In this document: positions 18,966-27,317 of the stretch, piece by piece
How the letters are laid out: each line of letters begins with the position of its first letter
Position numbering within the stretch: position 1 is the stretch's first letter
Assembly (NCBI RefSeq): GCF_001468065.1
Contig: NZ_LNYZ01000025.1
Span: 17,177 to 81,176 of the forward strand
Direction: 5' to 3'
DNA from: Legionella steigerwaltii
GTDB lineage: Bacteria > Pseudomonadota > Gammaproteobacteria > Legionellales > Legionellaceae
DNA: 64,000 nucleotides
Notes under the pieces: generated by a model
What the model was told of the DNA's origin: nothing
Database searches by the model: none
What the model saw: only the letters and a program-made list of their open reading frames with translations
Made by a program: the position numbers and the translations under genes

Positions 18966-19721
18966 ATGAGTTTGGTTTTTGCAGGTAAAGTTGGATTAAT
19001 TACTGGCGGTGCACGAGGCATCGGTAAGGCGACTGCATTAAAGTTAGCTCAGGCAGGAAGTGATGTTGCTATAGTTTATTACAACAGTTCTGATGAAGCC
19101 CAGTCTTTGGTTGAAGAAATCCAAGCGATGGGACGCAAAGCAATTGCTTTACAAGCAAATGTAGCAGATCATCAGTCTGTAAAGGAAATGTTTGCTCAAT
19201 TCCGTGAACATTTTAATCGACTTGATTTTTTAATTAGTAATGCGGCGAGTGGTGTTTTAAAATCAGCACTTAAGATGTCAACAAAACATTGGCGCTGGTG
19301 CTTGGAAACTAATGCTTTGGCCCTAAATCATTTGACTACCGAAGCGCGCTCATTGATGCCTAGAGGGAGCCGAATTATTGCCTTATCGAGTCTTGGTGCG
19401 TCTCGAGCTATTCCTAATTATGCATTTATTGGTGCATCTAAAGCTGCTCTTGAAGCATTGGTTCGTTCTTTGAGTCTTGAGTTGGCTGTTGATGGTATTA
19501 CAGTGAATACTGTTTCTGCTGGAGTAGTTGATACCGACGCATTGAAACATTTTCCCAATAGAGAACAGTTACTTGATGAATATCAGGCTCATTCTCTGAC
19601 TGATAGACCATTGACAACGCAAGATGTGGCGAATGCCATTTATCTCTTGTGTTTGCCGGAAGCATCCATGATTAATGCGCATACTTTATTTGTTGATGCA
19701 GGGTATAGTCAGGTTGGTTGA
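18966..19721 (+). CDS. fabL: FabL-type enoyl-ACP reductase (SDR family)
   Basis: 251 residues. Rossmann motif TGGARGIG at 13-20, NAASGVL at 92-98, catalytic Tyr152 and Lys159 in NYAFIGASKAALEAL, and the run DTDALKHFPNREQLLDE near the C-terminus. The NAASGVL, SSLGASR and DTDALKHFPNRE stretches are hallmarks of Bacillus FabL (enoyl-ACP reductase III), distinct from FabI and from the ketoreductase FabG. It would reduce the enoyl-ACP in each elongation round. It leads the acyl-chain cluster, 87 nt before the ACP gene. Confidence 0.88.
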   Translation: MSLVFAGKVGLITGGARGIGKATALKLAQAGSDVAIVYYNSSDEAQSLVEEIQAMGRKAIALQANVADHQSVKEMFAQFREHFNRLDFLISNAASGVLKSALKMSTKHWRWCLETNALALNHLTTEARSLMPRGSRIIALSSLGASRAIPNYAFIGASKAALEALVRSLSLELAVDGITVNTVSAGVVDTDALKHFPNREQLLDEYQAHSLTDRPLTTQDVANAIYLLCLPEASMINAHTLFVDAGYSQVG

Positions 19722-19761
19722 TACCTTGTTGTTCTTAATTTTATGCCTTTAAAAAAATGTA

Positions 19762-19770
19762 TGGTATAAT
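19762..19770 (+). promoter_or_regulatory. Extended -10 promoter before the ACP gene
   Basis: TGGTATAAT, with TATAAT at 19765-19770, lies 38 nt upstream of the ACP start. No good -35 is visible, which an extended -10 element can compensate. It suggests that the ACP-to-acyltransferase genes can be transcribed apart from fabL. Confidence 0.5.
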
Positions 19771-19808
19771 TTCGGGCTTTGTAAATTAGCTATCTCTGAG
19801 GAAAAAAT

Positions 19809-20222
19809 ATGAATGTAGCAGACGTTTATCCTAAAGTTAGGGAAATTGTTGCTGATGTGCTAGTGATTGATGTAGAAGAAATATCTCTGAACAGTCGATT
19901 GATAGCAGATCTGGGCGCAGAATCTATTGACTTTCTTGATTTGGTATTCCAATTAGAGAAAGAATTCAAAATTAAAATTCCTCGTGGTCAATTAGAGAAA
20001 AATGCGCGTGGTGATTTGGCAGAAGATGAATTCGAGAAAGGTGGTATTATTACTGAAAAAGGTTTGAAGGTATTGCAAAATTATTTAAGCGAAGTTCCTG
20101 CAGAGCAATTCAAACCGAATATGAAAGTCAATGAAATACCTATGCTATTTACCATTGAAACATTTTGTAAGTTAGTTGTTGCTGCGGTCAAAGAACAACA
20201 AACTGCTGGATCTGAAGCTTAA
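19809..20222 (+). CDS. Acyl carrier protein with C-terminal extension
   Basis: 137 residues, much longer than the 78 of housekeeping ACP. The phosphopantetheine site is Ser39 in DLGAESIDFLDL, followed by VFQLEKEFKIKIP, wording close to AcpXL, the carrier for very-long-chain lipid A acyl groups in rhizobia. The extra segment contains GGIITEKGLKVL and NEIPMLFTIETFCKLVVAAV. It should carry the growing chain for the downstream ketosynthases and acyltransferase. The specific role rests on context. Confidence 0.85.
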   Translation: MNVADVYPKVREIVADVLVIDVEEISLNSRLIADLGAESIDFLDLVFQLEKEFKIKIPRGQLEKNARGDLAEDEFEKGGIITEKGLKVLQNYLSEVPAEQFKPNMKVNEIPMLFTIETFCKLVVAAVKEQQTAGSEA

Positions 20223-20271
20223 TTCAGGTGTTATTTCTAAAATAAAGGTTAATAGGGCTTAATAAATACTG

Positions 20272-21168
20272 ATGAGATTCTTATTCGTTGATCGTATAGT
20301 GGAGTCATCTCCTGGCCAGTTGATCCGGGGAATCAAGCATATTACCCCAAATGATACATACCTCACAGTTGATGAACAGGGACGGCCCTGTTTTATCCCT
20401 TCATTAATCGGAGAAACACTAGGTCAATTGGCTGCATGGAATGTGATGGCACTTCAAGAATTTACCTACAGACCTGTAGCCGGTATTGTAGCCTGTGCCT
20501 CCATGCATCGGCCTGCTTATGTAGGTGAAACTTTATTGCTTGAGTCGTCTATTGAGCACATAGATCATTCAGTAATGCAATACCATAGTGAGGCTAGAGT
20601 GGGTAATGAGCTTGTCTTCAGTCTTGAAGGCGCCTTAGGCCCTTTGTTACCTATGGATAATTTTATCGATTTAGATGAAGTGAAACGGCAATTTTCCGAA
20701 ATTGATCGTCCTGGTGATTGGTTGGCTATTAGTAAGGAGAGCACACCAATATTGAATGACGATCTGATTATGAGTTTGGACTTACCTGTAGTGCCCATGA
20801 CCTTTGACAGAATTCGTTCCAGTCAACCAGGAGTTAGTTTAACTGCTGAAAAAAGAATATCACGTTCAGCGCTTTATTTTGCAGATCATTTTCCCAGAAA
20901 ACCTGTATTACCTCTGACCGTATTATTGGAATGTAAATTAAATTTGGCGCATGAATTTATTCGGCGCGCGGGGTACCCAGTAGACTATAAGGTGAGCGAA
21001 TTTCGCAAAATAAAAATGAATGAGTTTGTCTATCCAGGTGATGTGCTTGAGTGTTTTGTAACAGTCAAAAAACACACTGAAGACGAACTGATCCTTGCTT
21101 ATCGTACTGAGGTTGCAGGTAAACGTGTTTGTGTTGTGGATGTAGTGCTTATTCCCAGGGGTAAATAA
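20272..21168 (+). CDS. FabZ/FabA-like double hot-dog protein (3-hydroxyacyl-ACP dehydratase)
   Basis: 298 residues that read as two hot-dog folds in tandem. The first half has GRPCFIPSLIGETLGQLAAW, which keeps the Glu and Gln of the FabZ helix but lacks its histidine. The second half has HFPRKPVLPLTVLLE, with the histidine and Glu in place. One composite dehydratase site per fused pair is therefore plausible. It lies 49 nt after the ACP gene and 2 nt before the ketosynthase. A role in dehydrating 3-hydroxyacyl chains is inferred from fold and neighbours. Confidence 0.78.
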   Translation: MRFLFVDRIVESSPGQLIRGIKHITPNDTYLTVDEQGRPCFIPSLIGETLGQLAAWNVMALQEFTYRPVAGIVACASMHRPAYVGETLLLESSIEHIDHSVMQYHSEARVGNELVFSLEGALGPLLPMDNFIDLDEVKRQFSEIDRPGDWLAISKESTPILNDDLIMSLDLPVVPMTFDRIRSSQPGVSLTAEKRISRSALYFADHFPRKPVLPLTVLLECKLNLAHEFIRRAGYPVDYKVSEFRKIKMNEFVYPGDVLECFVTVKKHTEDELILAYRTEVAGKRVCVVDVVLIPRGK

Positions 21169-21170
21169 AA

Positions 21171-22469
21171 GTGAAAAAAAGACGAGTTGCGATTACAGGT
21201 TTAGGAGCTGTTTCTCCTTTGGGACTTGATGTTCAGTCTTCATGGTCCAATTTATTGGAGGGACGTTCAGGAATTGCTGAAATAAAGCAATTTGATGCCA
21301 GCGCTTTTCCAACGTATATTGCGGCTGAGGTGAAAAATTTTTCGCTTGCTCCTAAATTAACCAAAAAGTATAGTCGCTTTTCTGTACCTTTTACCCAATA
21401 TGCGCTTGAAGCGGCCCAGCAAGCTTTCGATGATGCAGGTATCCTACCTACAGAGCAAACTGCTACACAGTGGGGCGTCGTTACCGGTAGTGGTATGATG
21501 ACTGCTGAATTTGACTATCTATCTCGATTTCAAAAAAATTGTGCCCAAGATGGTGAAGTAGATTGGGGACGTTTGCTAGCGAATACACAAGAATTTTATA
21601 AATTATCTGATTTTGGTAAAACAACTACAAACTCAGGTCTGTCTTTATTGATTCAACAATTTGGCATCAGAGGTTATGCTTCATCGGTACATACAGCCTG
21701 TGCGTCAGGTGGACAAGCTTTAGGGCTAGCAATGCAAGTAATTCGTCGAGGCGAAGCTGATTTTATGTTAGCTGGAGGATTTGATTCAATGATTAATCCT
21801 TTGGGATTATCCAGCTTTTGTTTATTAGGAGCCTTATCTACTTATAACAGCACACCAGAAACAGCGAGTAGACCTTTTGATGCAACACGTAACGGTTTTG
21901 TCTTAGGAGAAGGCGCTGCTTTTTTAATTTTGGAAGAGTGGGATAAGGCAAAAGCTCGAGGCGCTCGTATTTATGCCGAATTAGCTGGTGAGGGAAATTC
22001 ATTAAGTTCTTATCGAATTACTGATTCACATCCAAATGGTGATGGTGCAATACAAGCAATAGAACGTGCTCTTCAGGATGCAGGAGTCCAAGCTTCAGAT
22101 GTGGATTATATTAATGCACATGGTACCTCAACCAAAATGAATGACTTAAGTGAAACGAATGCAATTAAAGCAGTTTTTGGAGCGTCTGTTGCAAACTTGC
22201 CTGTAAGTTCGACTAAAAGCCAAACCGGACATTTGATTGCTGCGGCAGGAGCACTTGAGGCTGTATTATCAGTTAAATCTATAGAGCAGGCGCAAATACC
22301 CAAGACTGCCAATTTAACTTCCCCAGATCCGGAATGTGATTTGGATTATGTGGTTGATGGACCACGTGAACGTTCTTTGGGTGTGGTTCTCTCCAATTCT
22401 TTTGGATTTGGTGGCTCCAATAGTTGCTTGTTATTTAAGCATCCTGAGTTTGAAGGAGCAGGTTTATGA
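21171..22469 (+). CDS. Beta-ketoacyl-ACP synthase (FabF-type), catalytically complete
   Basis: 432 residues from a GTG. The Cys-His-His triad is present: Cys177 in HTACASGG, His317 in NAHGTST and His354 after Lys349 in KSQTGHLIAAAG. It condenses malonyl-ACP with the acyl chain. It stands directly after the dehydratase-like gene and overlaps the next ketosynthase by 4 nt (ATGA), so the two products are likely made in equal amount and may pair. It differs from a housekeeping FabF in context. Confidence 0.92.
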   Translation: MKKRRVAITGLGAVSPLGLDVQSSWSNLLEGRSGIAEIKQFDASAFPTYIAAEVKNFSLAPKLTKKYSRFSVPFTQYALEAAQQAFDDAGILPTEQTATQWGVVTGSGMMTAEFDYLSRFQKNCAQDGEVDWGRLLANTQEFYKLSDFGKTTTNSGLSLLIQQFGIRGYASSVHTACASGGQALGLAMQVIRRGEADFMLAGGFDSMINPLGLSSFCLLGALSTYNSTPETASRPFDATRNGFVLGEGAAFLILEEWDKAKARGARIYAELAGEGNSLSSYRITDSHPNGDGAIQAIERALQDAGVQASDVDYINAHGTSTKMNDLSETNAIKAVFGASVANLPVSSTKSQTGHLIAAAGALEAVLSVKSIEQAQIPKTANLTSPDPECDLDYVVDGPRERSLGVVLSNSFGFGGSNSCLLFKHPEFEGAGL

Positions 22470-23743
22470 GTCAAGGCAACAGAGTATTTATTACTGGACG
22501 AAGCGCATTAACTGCATCAGGTGCCACGGCGGATGCAACCTGGGATTCAATTCTTTCTGGTAAAAGTGGAATTGCTGAAATCGCTCAATGGGATTTATCG
22601 CAATGGTCTCATCGCTTAGGTGGGGAGTTAAAAGAATTTAATCCAGCAAAAATGCTACCCGATCGCAAGTTGATGAAAGTCATTTCACGACAGGACGTGA
22701 TGGGAATTCATGCTGCAGTACAAGCAGTCGAACACAGTCAAATGATTGCTTATCGCGATACTCTTGAAGACCCTAATTCATTCAATGAACAAACCGCTGT
22801 TTATGTAGGCTCACCTGGGAATAAATATTTTCAACAATATGATTTTTTGCCTTTACTGGCAAAAACTCAAGGTAATATGCAGCAATTTGCACAACATCTA
22901 TTTGAAACAGTTCATCCGATGTGGTTATTACGCATATTGCCGAATAATGTTCTTGCATACACGGGGATCACCTATGAATTTAAGGGCCCCAATCATAATG
23001 TAACGAACCATGCAGTTGGTGGAACACAAGCTTTATTGGAAGCATATCATGCAATTAGCAGTGGCCAGGCAGAACGAGCTGTGGTTGTTGCCTATGACAT
23101 AGCCACTGAACCGCAAGCCTTATTTTACTATGAGCAATTAGGGGTATTAAGTAATCAACATTTAAAACCTTTTGATGAAGCGCACAATGGCACAATTTTA
23201 GCTGAGGGCGCTGCTGCTTTAGTGCTGGAAAGCGAAGCCAGCATGCGTGCGCGCTCAGCAACGTGTTATGGTGAAATTATTGGTGGATTATCAACCACTG
23301 AAGCCGAAGGATTATTTTCTCTGGACACAAGCGGACAACAACTTGCTGAATTGATGCAACGTACTTTGGATCATGTAAAACTAAACCCTAATGATTTAGG
23401 TTTTGTTGTGACTCATGGTAATGGTAATAGTAAATCGGATTATAGTGAATCTGAGGCAATACAAAATGTTTTTGCTGAACAGGAAATTCCTGTAACAGCA
23501 TTCAAATGGTCTATGGGGCATACTATTTGTGCTTCTGGTTTGATTGACACGGTAATGACAACTTATGCACTCTCATCTAAGTGTGTACCTGGTATAGCGA
23601 ATTTGCAAAATATTGCACCCAGTTGCAAAGGTTTATCCGTAAGTGCGGAGCATCAACCTTTAAAAAGAGGTCCTTATGCATTGACGATTAATCGAGGATT
23701 TGCCAGTATGAATGCGTGTTTGGTGATCAAAGCTTGTGACTGA
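22466..23743 (+). CDS. Ketosynthase-like protein lacking the active-site cysteine
   Basis: 425 residues of thiolase fold. At the position of the nucleophile the sequence is TNHAVGGTQA, placing Ala183 where the neighbour has Cys177. The two histidines are kept (His317 in THGNGN, His352 after Lys347 in KWSMGHTICASG). This resembles chain-length-factor subunits, which pair with an active ketosynthase, although those differ in detail. It overlaps the upstream ketosynthase by 4 nt and the acyltransferase by 8 nt. A chain-length-setting or decarboxylating role is inference. Confidence 0.85.
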   Translation: MSQGNRVFITGRSALTASGATADATWDSILSGKSGIAEIAQWDLSQWSHRLGGELKEFNPAKMLPDRKLMKVISRQDVMGIHAAVQAVEHSQMIAYRDTLEDPNSFNEQTAVYVGSPGNKYFQQYDFLPLLAKTQGNMQQFAQHLFETVHPMWLLRILPNNVLAYTGITYEFKGPNHNVTNHAVGGTQALLEAYHAISSGQAERAVVVAYDIATEPQALFYYEQLGVLSNQHLKPFDEAHNGTILAEGAAALVLESEASMRARSATCYGEIIGGLSTTEAEGLFSLDTSGQQLAELMQRTLDHVKLNPNDLGFVVTHGNGNSKSDYSESEAIQNVFAEQEIPVTAFKWSMGHTICASGLIDTVMTTYALSSKCVPGIANLQNIAPSCKGLSVSAEHQPLKRGPYALTINRGFASMNACLVIKACD

Positions 23744-24584
23744 ATTAGAACGAAAAATTAATGAATTGCCTGTAAGCGTGTTTGGACGCTTCATATATAA
23801 ATTTTTGCCATATAAGCGGCAAGTAGTTATGGCAAATATTGATCGAGTTTTTGGCGAGCAATTGAATAATACTCAAAAAAAACGACTTGCTGAGTCGTAC
23901 TACTCACATTTACTGAAATCCTTTAAAGAAGCAGTCCAATTGCGTTTTATGTCGGAAGAGAGTTTACGTCATCTGGTCGAGGTGCGTGGTCATGAAAACA
24001 TGTTGGCAGTTGTAGCGCAACAAAAAGGGGTTTTGGTTCTAACAGGACATTTTGGTAATTGGGAGGTTGCTCCAATTGGCGGTGTTTTAAATTTTAAGGA
24101 ATTTCAAGGACAGTTTCATTTTATTCGTCGGACCCTGTCAATTAAATTTATTGAGCGAAGTTTATTTAAGCAGTATTACCAAGTTGGTTTAAATGTAATT
24201 CCTAAAAAAAATTCCTTGGATAAGGTCTGTACTGCTTTGGAGAAAAATCATGCTGTTATTTTTGTCCTTGATCAACATGCCTCATTGGCTAACCGGGATG
24301 GTATCGCAGTAGAATTTTTTGGAGTAAAAGCAGGAACTTACCGTAGTCTTGCAACTTTATCTCGCTATACGGGAGTTCCTGTCATTCCAGCTGCAGGTTA
24401 TCGATTGCCAAATGGAAAACATGTTTTAGAGTTTTATGATCCTATTCCATGGAAAGATTATGGTAATGCACAAGAATCTCTTTATTATAATACCTTGGCT
24501 TATAATCAAGCATTAGAACGTATTATTTTGGCTCATCCTGAACAATGGAATTGGATGCATAAACGTTGGAAGCTCAAGTTGTAA
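23736..24584 (+). CDS. LpxL/HtrB-family lipid A acyltransferase-like protein
   Basis: 282 residues. The HX4E catalytic motif is GHFGNWE (His105 and Glu110), followed by the family's FIRRTLSIKFIERSL and FVLDQHASLANRDG segments and the C-terminal HPEQWNWMHKRWK. LpxL-type enzymes move an acyl chain from ACP to lipid A at the inner membrane. As the last gene of the cluster (GTG start overlapping the ketosynthase by 8 nt), it is likely to transfer the chain built by the preceding genes, as LpxXL does in rhizobia. Its stop overlaps the convergent gene by 11 nt. Confidence 0.87.
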   Translation: MTELERKINELPVSVFGRFIYKFLPYKRQVVMANIDRVFGEQLNNTQKKRLAESYYSHLLKSFKEAVQLRFMSEESLRHLVEVRGHENMLAVVAQQKGVLVLTGHFGNWEVAPIGGVLNFKEFQGQFHFIRRTLSIKFIERSLFKQYYQVGLNVIPKKNSLDKVCTALEKNHAVIFVLDQHASLANRDGIAVEFFGVKAGTYRSLATLSRYTGVPVIPAAGYRLPNGKHVLEFYDPIPWKDYGNAQESLYYNTLAYNQALERIILAHPEQWNWMHKRWKLKL

Positions 24585-26862
24585 GCGTTCCTTTGCTGTT
24601 TATTATCTTTTGAAACGATTCAATATGTTCTACTTCAAAGGCTTCCTCCTCCTCTTGTGCAGATTTTTTCATTTTGGTAAAAAAACCTTCAGCCCAATTC
24701 AATGCACTTTGTGCATATACGGTTGCCTCACATGTATACTTGGAAAGAATTTTAGTTGCGCTTGCTACAAAATCGCTTGTTTCCGCGCTTTTTGAATGTT
24801 TTGGAGTGGGTGTGACTACCAGTTCCGGCAAGAGACTATCCAGCTCGTCAGAAACATATTGCAGTTGATCGGAATCTTCGTTGAACTGTGTCAGCAAGGA
24901 ATCAATCTCATCACGTGATTTTTCTCTTAACATCAACTCTAAGAGACGGAATTGATTCACGATAAATGGATTTTGGTTGTCTTTTAACCAATGATAAATT
25001 ATTTCATTTTCTTCCTTATGCGTCATTGCATAATGATACAACCTATGAAGTTTTTGTCTTGTGATGAGTTCATTTTTAGGCATTGTCTGTAGAGAGTAAC
25101 TATCTAATGCTTTTATAATCTCCTCAAATTTATCTTGCGTTAAAGGAAGCGTAATTACATTTAACAACGCCAAAAGGTCGGTTTCTAATTCTTGAGCTGA
25201 TATGGAACTTTTTGCGCGTTTTGAAGATGGTGATGCATTGTTTTCTTCCAAATCTACTGATTCTGGGGCAACGTAATTGGGTGCGTTTGGTTTAAAAAAA
25301 CCGGTCCATCCATAAATCCAACATCGTTTAATCCATTTAATGAAATCAGAAAAAAAGCCATATTCATTAGAAAAATTTAATTCTAATTGTGCTTCTGAAA
25401 GTGCTTTTTGGGCAATTTGAATGATCTCCTGATTTTTTTCAGAATTAAGATTTTTTAAAGCCAAGGTACACAAATCAATAACGCGTTGATAATTTTCTTT
25501 CCCACCCCGGAGACCAAAATAGCGAATAACTCTCTTTGCATCAAATAAGAACAATTGATAACTGACTTGTTCATCAAAAAGAATAGGATGATTTAAAAAG
25601 GCGGAAAAAATTGCTTCTTTTACCGTTTCATCTATTTCAGGACGTCTTAACATGAAGCCGATGTGGTGTATCGCTTTGTTTCGAATGATGATATTTACTG
25701 AACGCTCATAAAATTCCATATAGTCATCAAGCAGTTTAACAATTGGTTCAGAGCTGCCTTTATAGTGTATTAAAAAGTACTCAAAACAATTAATTGACTT
25801 GTCACGTTTAATTAACTCTCCTACAAAAGGACTTTCATCCGAACTTACTGATTGCATTTGCTCTTTAACAATCTCAGGAATGGGTGGGTTTAAATGAATA
25901 TTTTGGAGCATTCTTTGGATATTGATTCGCTTATTTTGATAAAATAATGCCACATTTCCTTTTAATGCATTATTTCTTAAATAACGATTAGTGAAGTATG
26001 CGGTTCTAGTTGCTAATTCCTTAAATGCGAGTTTATCATTCAAGAAAAAAAGGAGTTCTATTGCGTCCAATGAAAAAGAATGGTTTTTATCCAATAATCG
26101 TTTAGTTAATTGATTTATATAAGAAGCATAAGCTTTATTATAATGACCATTAAGATAAAGACGTATTGCCAACAGCAAATGAGATTCTTTATTCGCATGC
26201 TCAAGAAATCTATTCGGAATGTTATGAAATAATCCTAAATTCTCAATGATATTAACGACAACAGCTTCCTTTTGATTCGGTTCCATTTTGCCTAATTCTT
26301 CGATAACATTAGGGCCTGCAATGCTCATGAAATGAGCCAAGATATAATGAGCATTAGGCATGGAGGCAAAATGATTAATCCAGTAGGTAAGAACTTTGTG
26401 CCTTTCAAAAAGAGGATATCTTTCAAGCAGGGCTTCTACTTGGATTTTGGTTAATTGATGGAAATGTGGAACTGAACAAAGAATACTTATTGCTGCTTCA
26501 GGTTCCAGTTTGCTAATTAATTGAGTTGAGAGGATTTTTAAATCCAATTGATGCACCAGAGCATTTAGACGCGAAGGGATATGATGATCTTGAAGTGTTA
26601 ATCTGTTTAATAATGAATCACCCTTTAAACAGGATAAGTATTCTTTTTGACTTAATAAGTAAATGATTAAGAGCGATTTTGCTTGCTGATTTTTGACGAT
26701 TTGAATGGACTCAAGAATATCCGGGATAGTCAGTTCACCTTCTTCTAGAGCGGTTAAAAATTTCGCCTGGCTTACTCTATCCTTATTGATTTCCGTTAAA
26801 TACTCTAGGTTTCCCATAGCCGCTTTGAATAAATCAAAACTTTGTATTTTGCTTCCTGTCAT
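24574..26862 (-). CDS. Large helical protein, candidate Dot/Icm substrate
   Basis: 762 residues from the ATG at 26862, chosen over an upstream ATG at 26898 because AAGGAG lies 8 nt before it. No known domain was recognised. The protein is leucine-rich and helical throughout, in the manner of alpha-solenoid repeats, with no signal peptide or clear membrane segment. The last 40 residues include QEEEEAFEVEHIESFQKI, a glutamate cluster like the E-block of Dot/Icm translocation signals. It stands alone, convergent with the acyltransferase. Effector status is inference from size, composition and tail. Confidence 0.7.
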   Translation of the reverse strand: MTGSKIQSFDLFKAAMGNLEYLTEINKDRVSQAKFLTALEEGELTIPDILESIQIVKNQQAKSLLIIYLLSQKEYLSCLKGDSLLNRLTLQDHHIPSRLNALVHQLDLKILSTQLISKLEPEAAISILCSVPHFHQLTKIQVEALLERYPLFERHKVLTYWINHFASMPNAHYILAHFMSIAGPNVIEELGKMEPNQKEAVVVNIIENLGLFHNIPNRFLEHANKESHLLLAIRLYLNGHYNKAYASYINQLTKRLLDKNHSFSLDAIELLFFLNDKLAFKELATRTAYFTNRYLRNNALKGNVALFYQNKRINIQRMLQNIHLNPPIPEIVKEQMQSVSSDESPFVGELIKRDKSINCFEYFLIHYKGSSEPIVKLLDDYMEFYERSVNIIIRNKAIHHIGFMLRRPEIDETVKEAIFSAFLNHPILFDEQVSYQLFLFDAKRVIRYFGLRGGKENYQRVIDLCTLALKNLNSEKNQEIIQIAQKALSEAQLELNFSNEYGFFSDFIKWIKRCWIYGWTGFFKPNAPNYVAPESVDLEENNASPSSKRAKSSISAQELETDLLALLNVITLPLTQDKFEEIIKALDSYSLQTMPKNELITRQKLHRLYHYAMTHKEENEIIYHWLKDNQNPFIVNQFRLLELMLREKSRDEIDSLLTQFNEDSDQLQYVSDELDSLLPELVVTPTPKHSKSAETSDFVASATKILSKYTCEATVYAQSALNWAEGFFTKMKKSAQEEEEAFEVEHIESFQKIINSKGTLTT

Positions 26863-26899
26863 GGCACTCTCCTTTTTGCCAGTCACCAATTTCCACAAT

Positions 26900-27035
26900 A
26901 GACTTCTTTCGAAACACTACAGTAGCTACAAATTGCTGCGTCGATTTGGTGCTCGAATCTTCATGTACCCGTGTGTACATTGGTTCTGTGCTCCACTTCT
27001 CCTCGCACTTTGCTAGCGAATTTCAAAAGAAGTCT
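26900..27035. repeat. Long palindromic repeat, copy A
   Basis: AGACTTCTTT (26900-26909) is inverted perfectly as AAAGAAGTCT (27026-27035), bracketing about 116 nt that contain GTGCTCGAATCTTCATGTAC. The layout (short perfect arms around a ATGTA-containing core) matches copies B and C, though the core is the least similar of the three. Together with copy B it accounts for most of the 455-nt gene-free stretch 26863-27317, in which no gene was seen. Confidence 0.5.
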
Positions 27036-27187
27036 TATGTAAATTTGGAACGGTGCGGATGTGAGGCGTTCTTTCAGGATAACTCTTTGTAAAGAAAATT
27101 CAATACTTGTGTTAATTTTGCATAGGGAAAGTATTTAGTAAGTGCGTCAGTCCCTATCAGGGAACGGCCGTATTAGGCGCATCTTGC

Positions 27188-27252
27188 GAGAAAATTTCCT
27201 AATCAATGCTCACATACTGATGTATGCTGCGCGTGCTTAGAAAAATTTTCTC
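27188..27252. repeat. Long palindromic repeat, copy B
   Basis: Arms GAGAAAATTT (27188-27197) and AAATTTTCTC (27243-27252) enclose GCTCACATACTGATGTATGC, nearly the same core as copy C at 54900. It lies between dapF and the 762-residue protein gene, on the downstream side of dapF, where a transcript hairpin could act as terminator. Confidence 0.65.
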
Positions 27253-27317
27253 ACAACCTGCGCTCAAATCCAACCGTTCGAATAAGCAGTAACATTGGGA
27301 ATCTGAGCTATTACAAC

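Noticed and set aside
18966-24584. Aryl polyene biosynthesis cluster
   Set aside because: The paired ketosynthases, ACP, dehydratase and acyltransferase resemble such clusters, but the aromatic starter genes (ammonia lyase, AMP ligase), a thioesterase and an MMPL exporter are absent, and the LpxL-type transferase fits lipid A better.
26705-27016. Plus-strand 103-codon open frame over the start of the 762-residue gene
   Set aside because: It is antisense to a better-supported gene and extends into the palindromic repeat; composition looks like a shadow frame.
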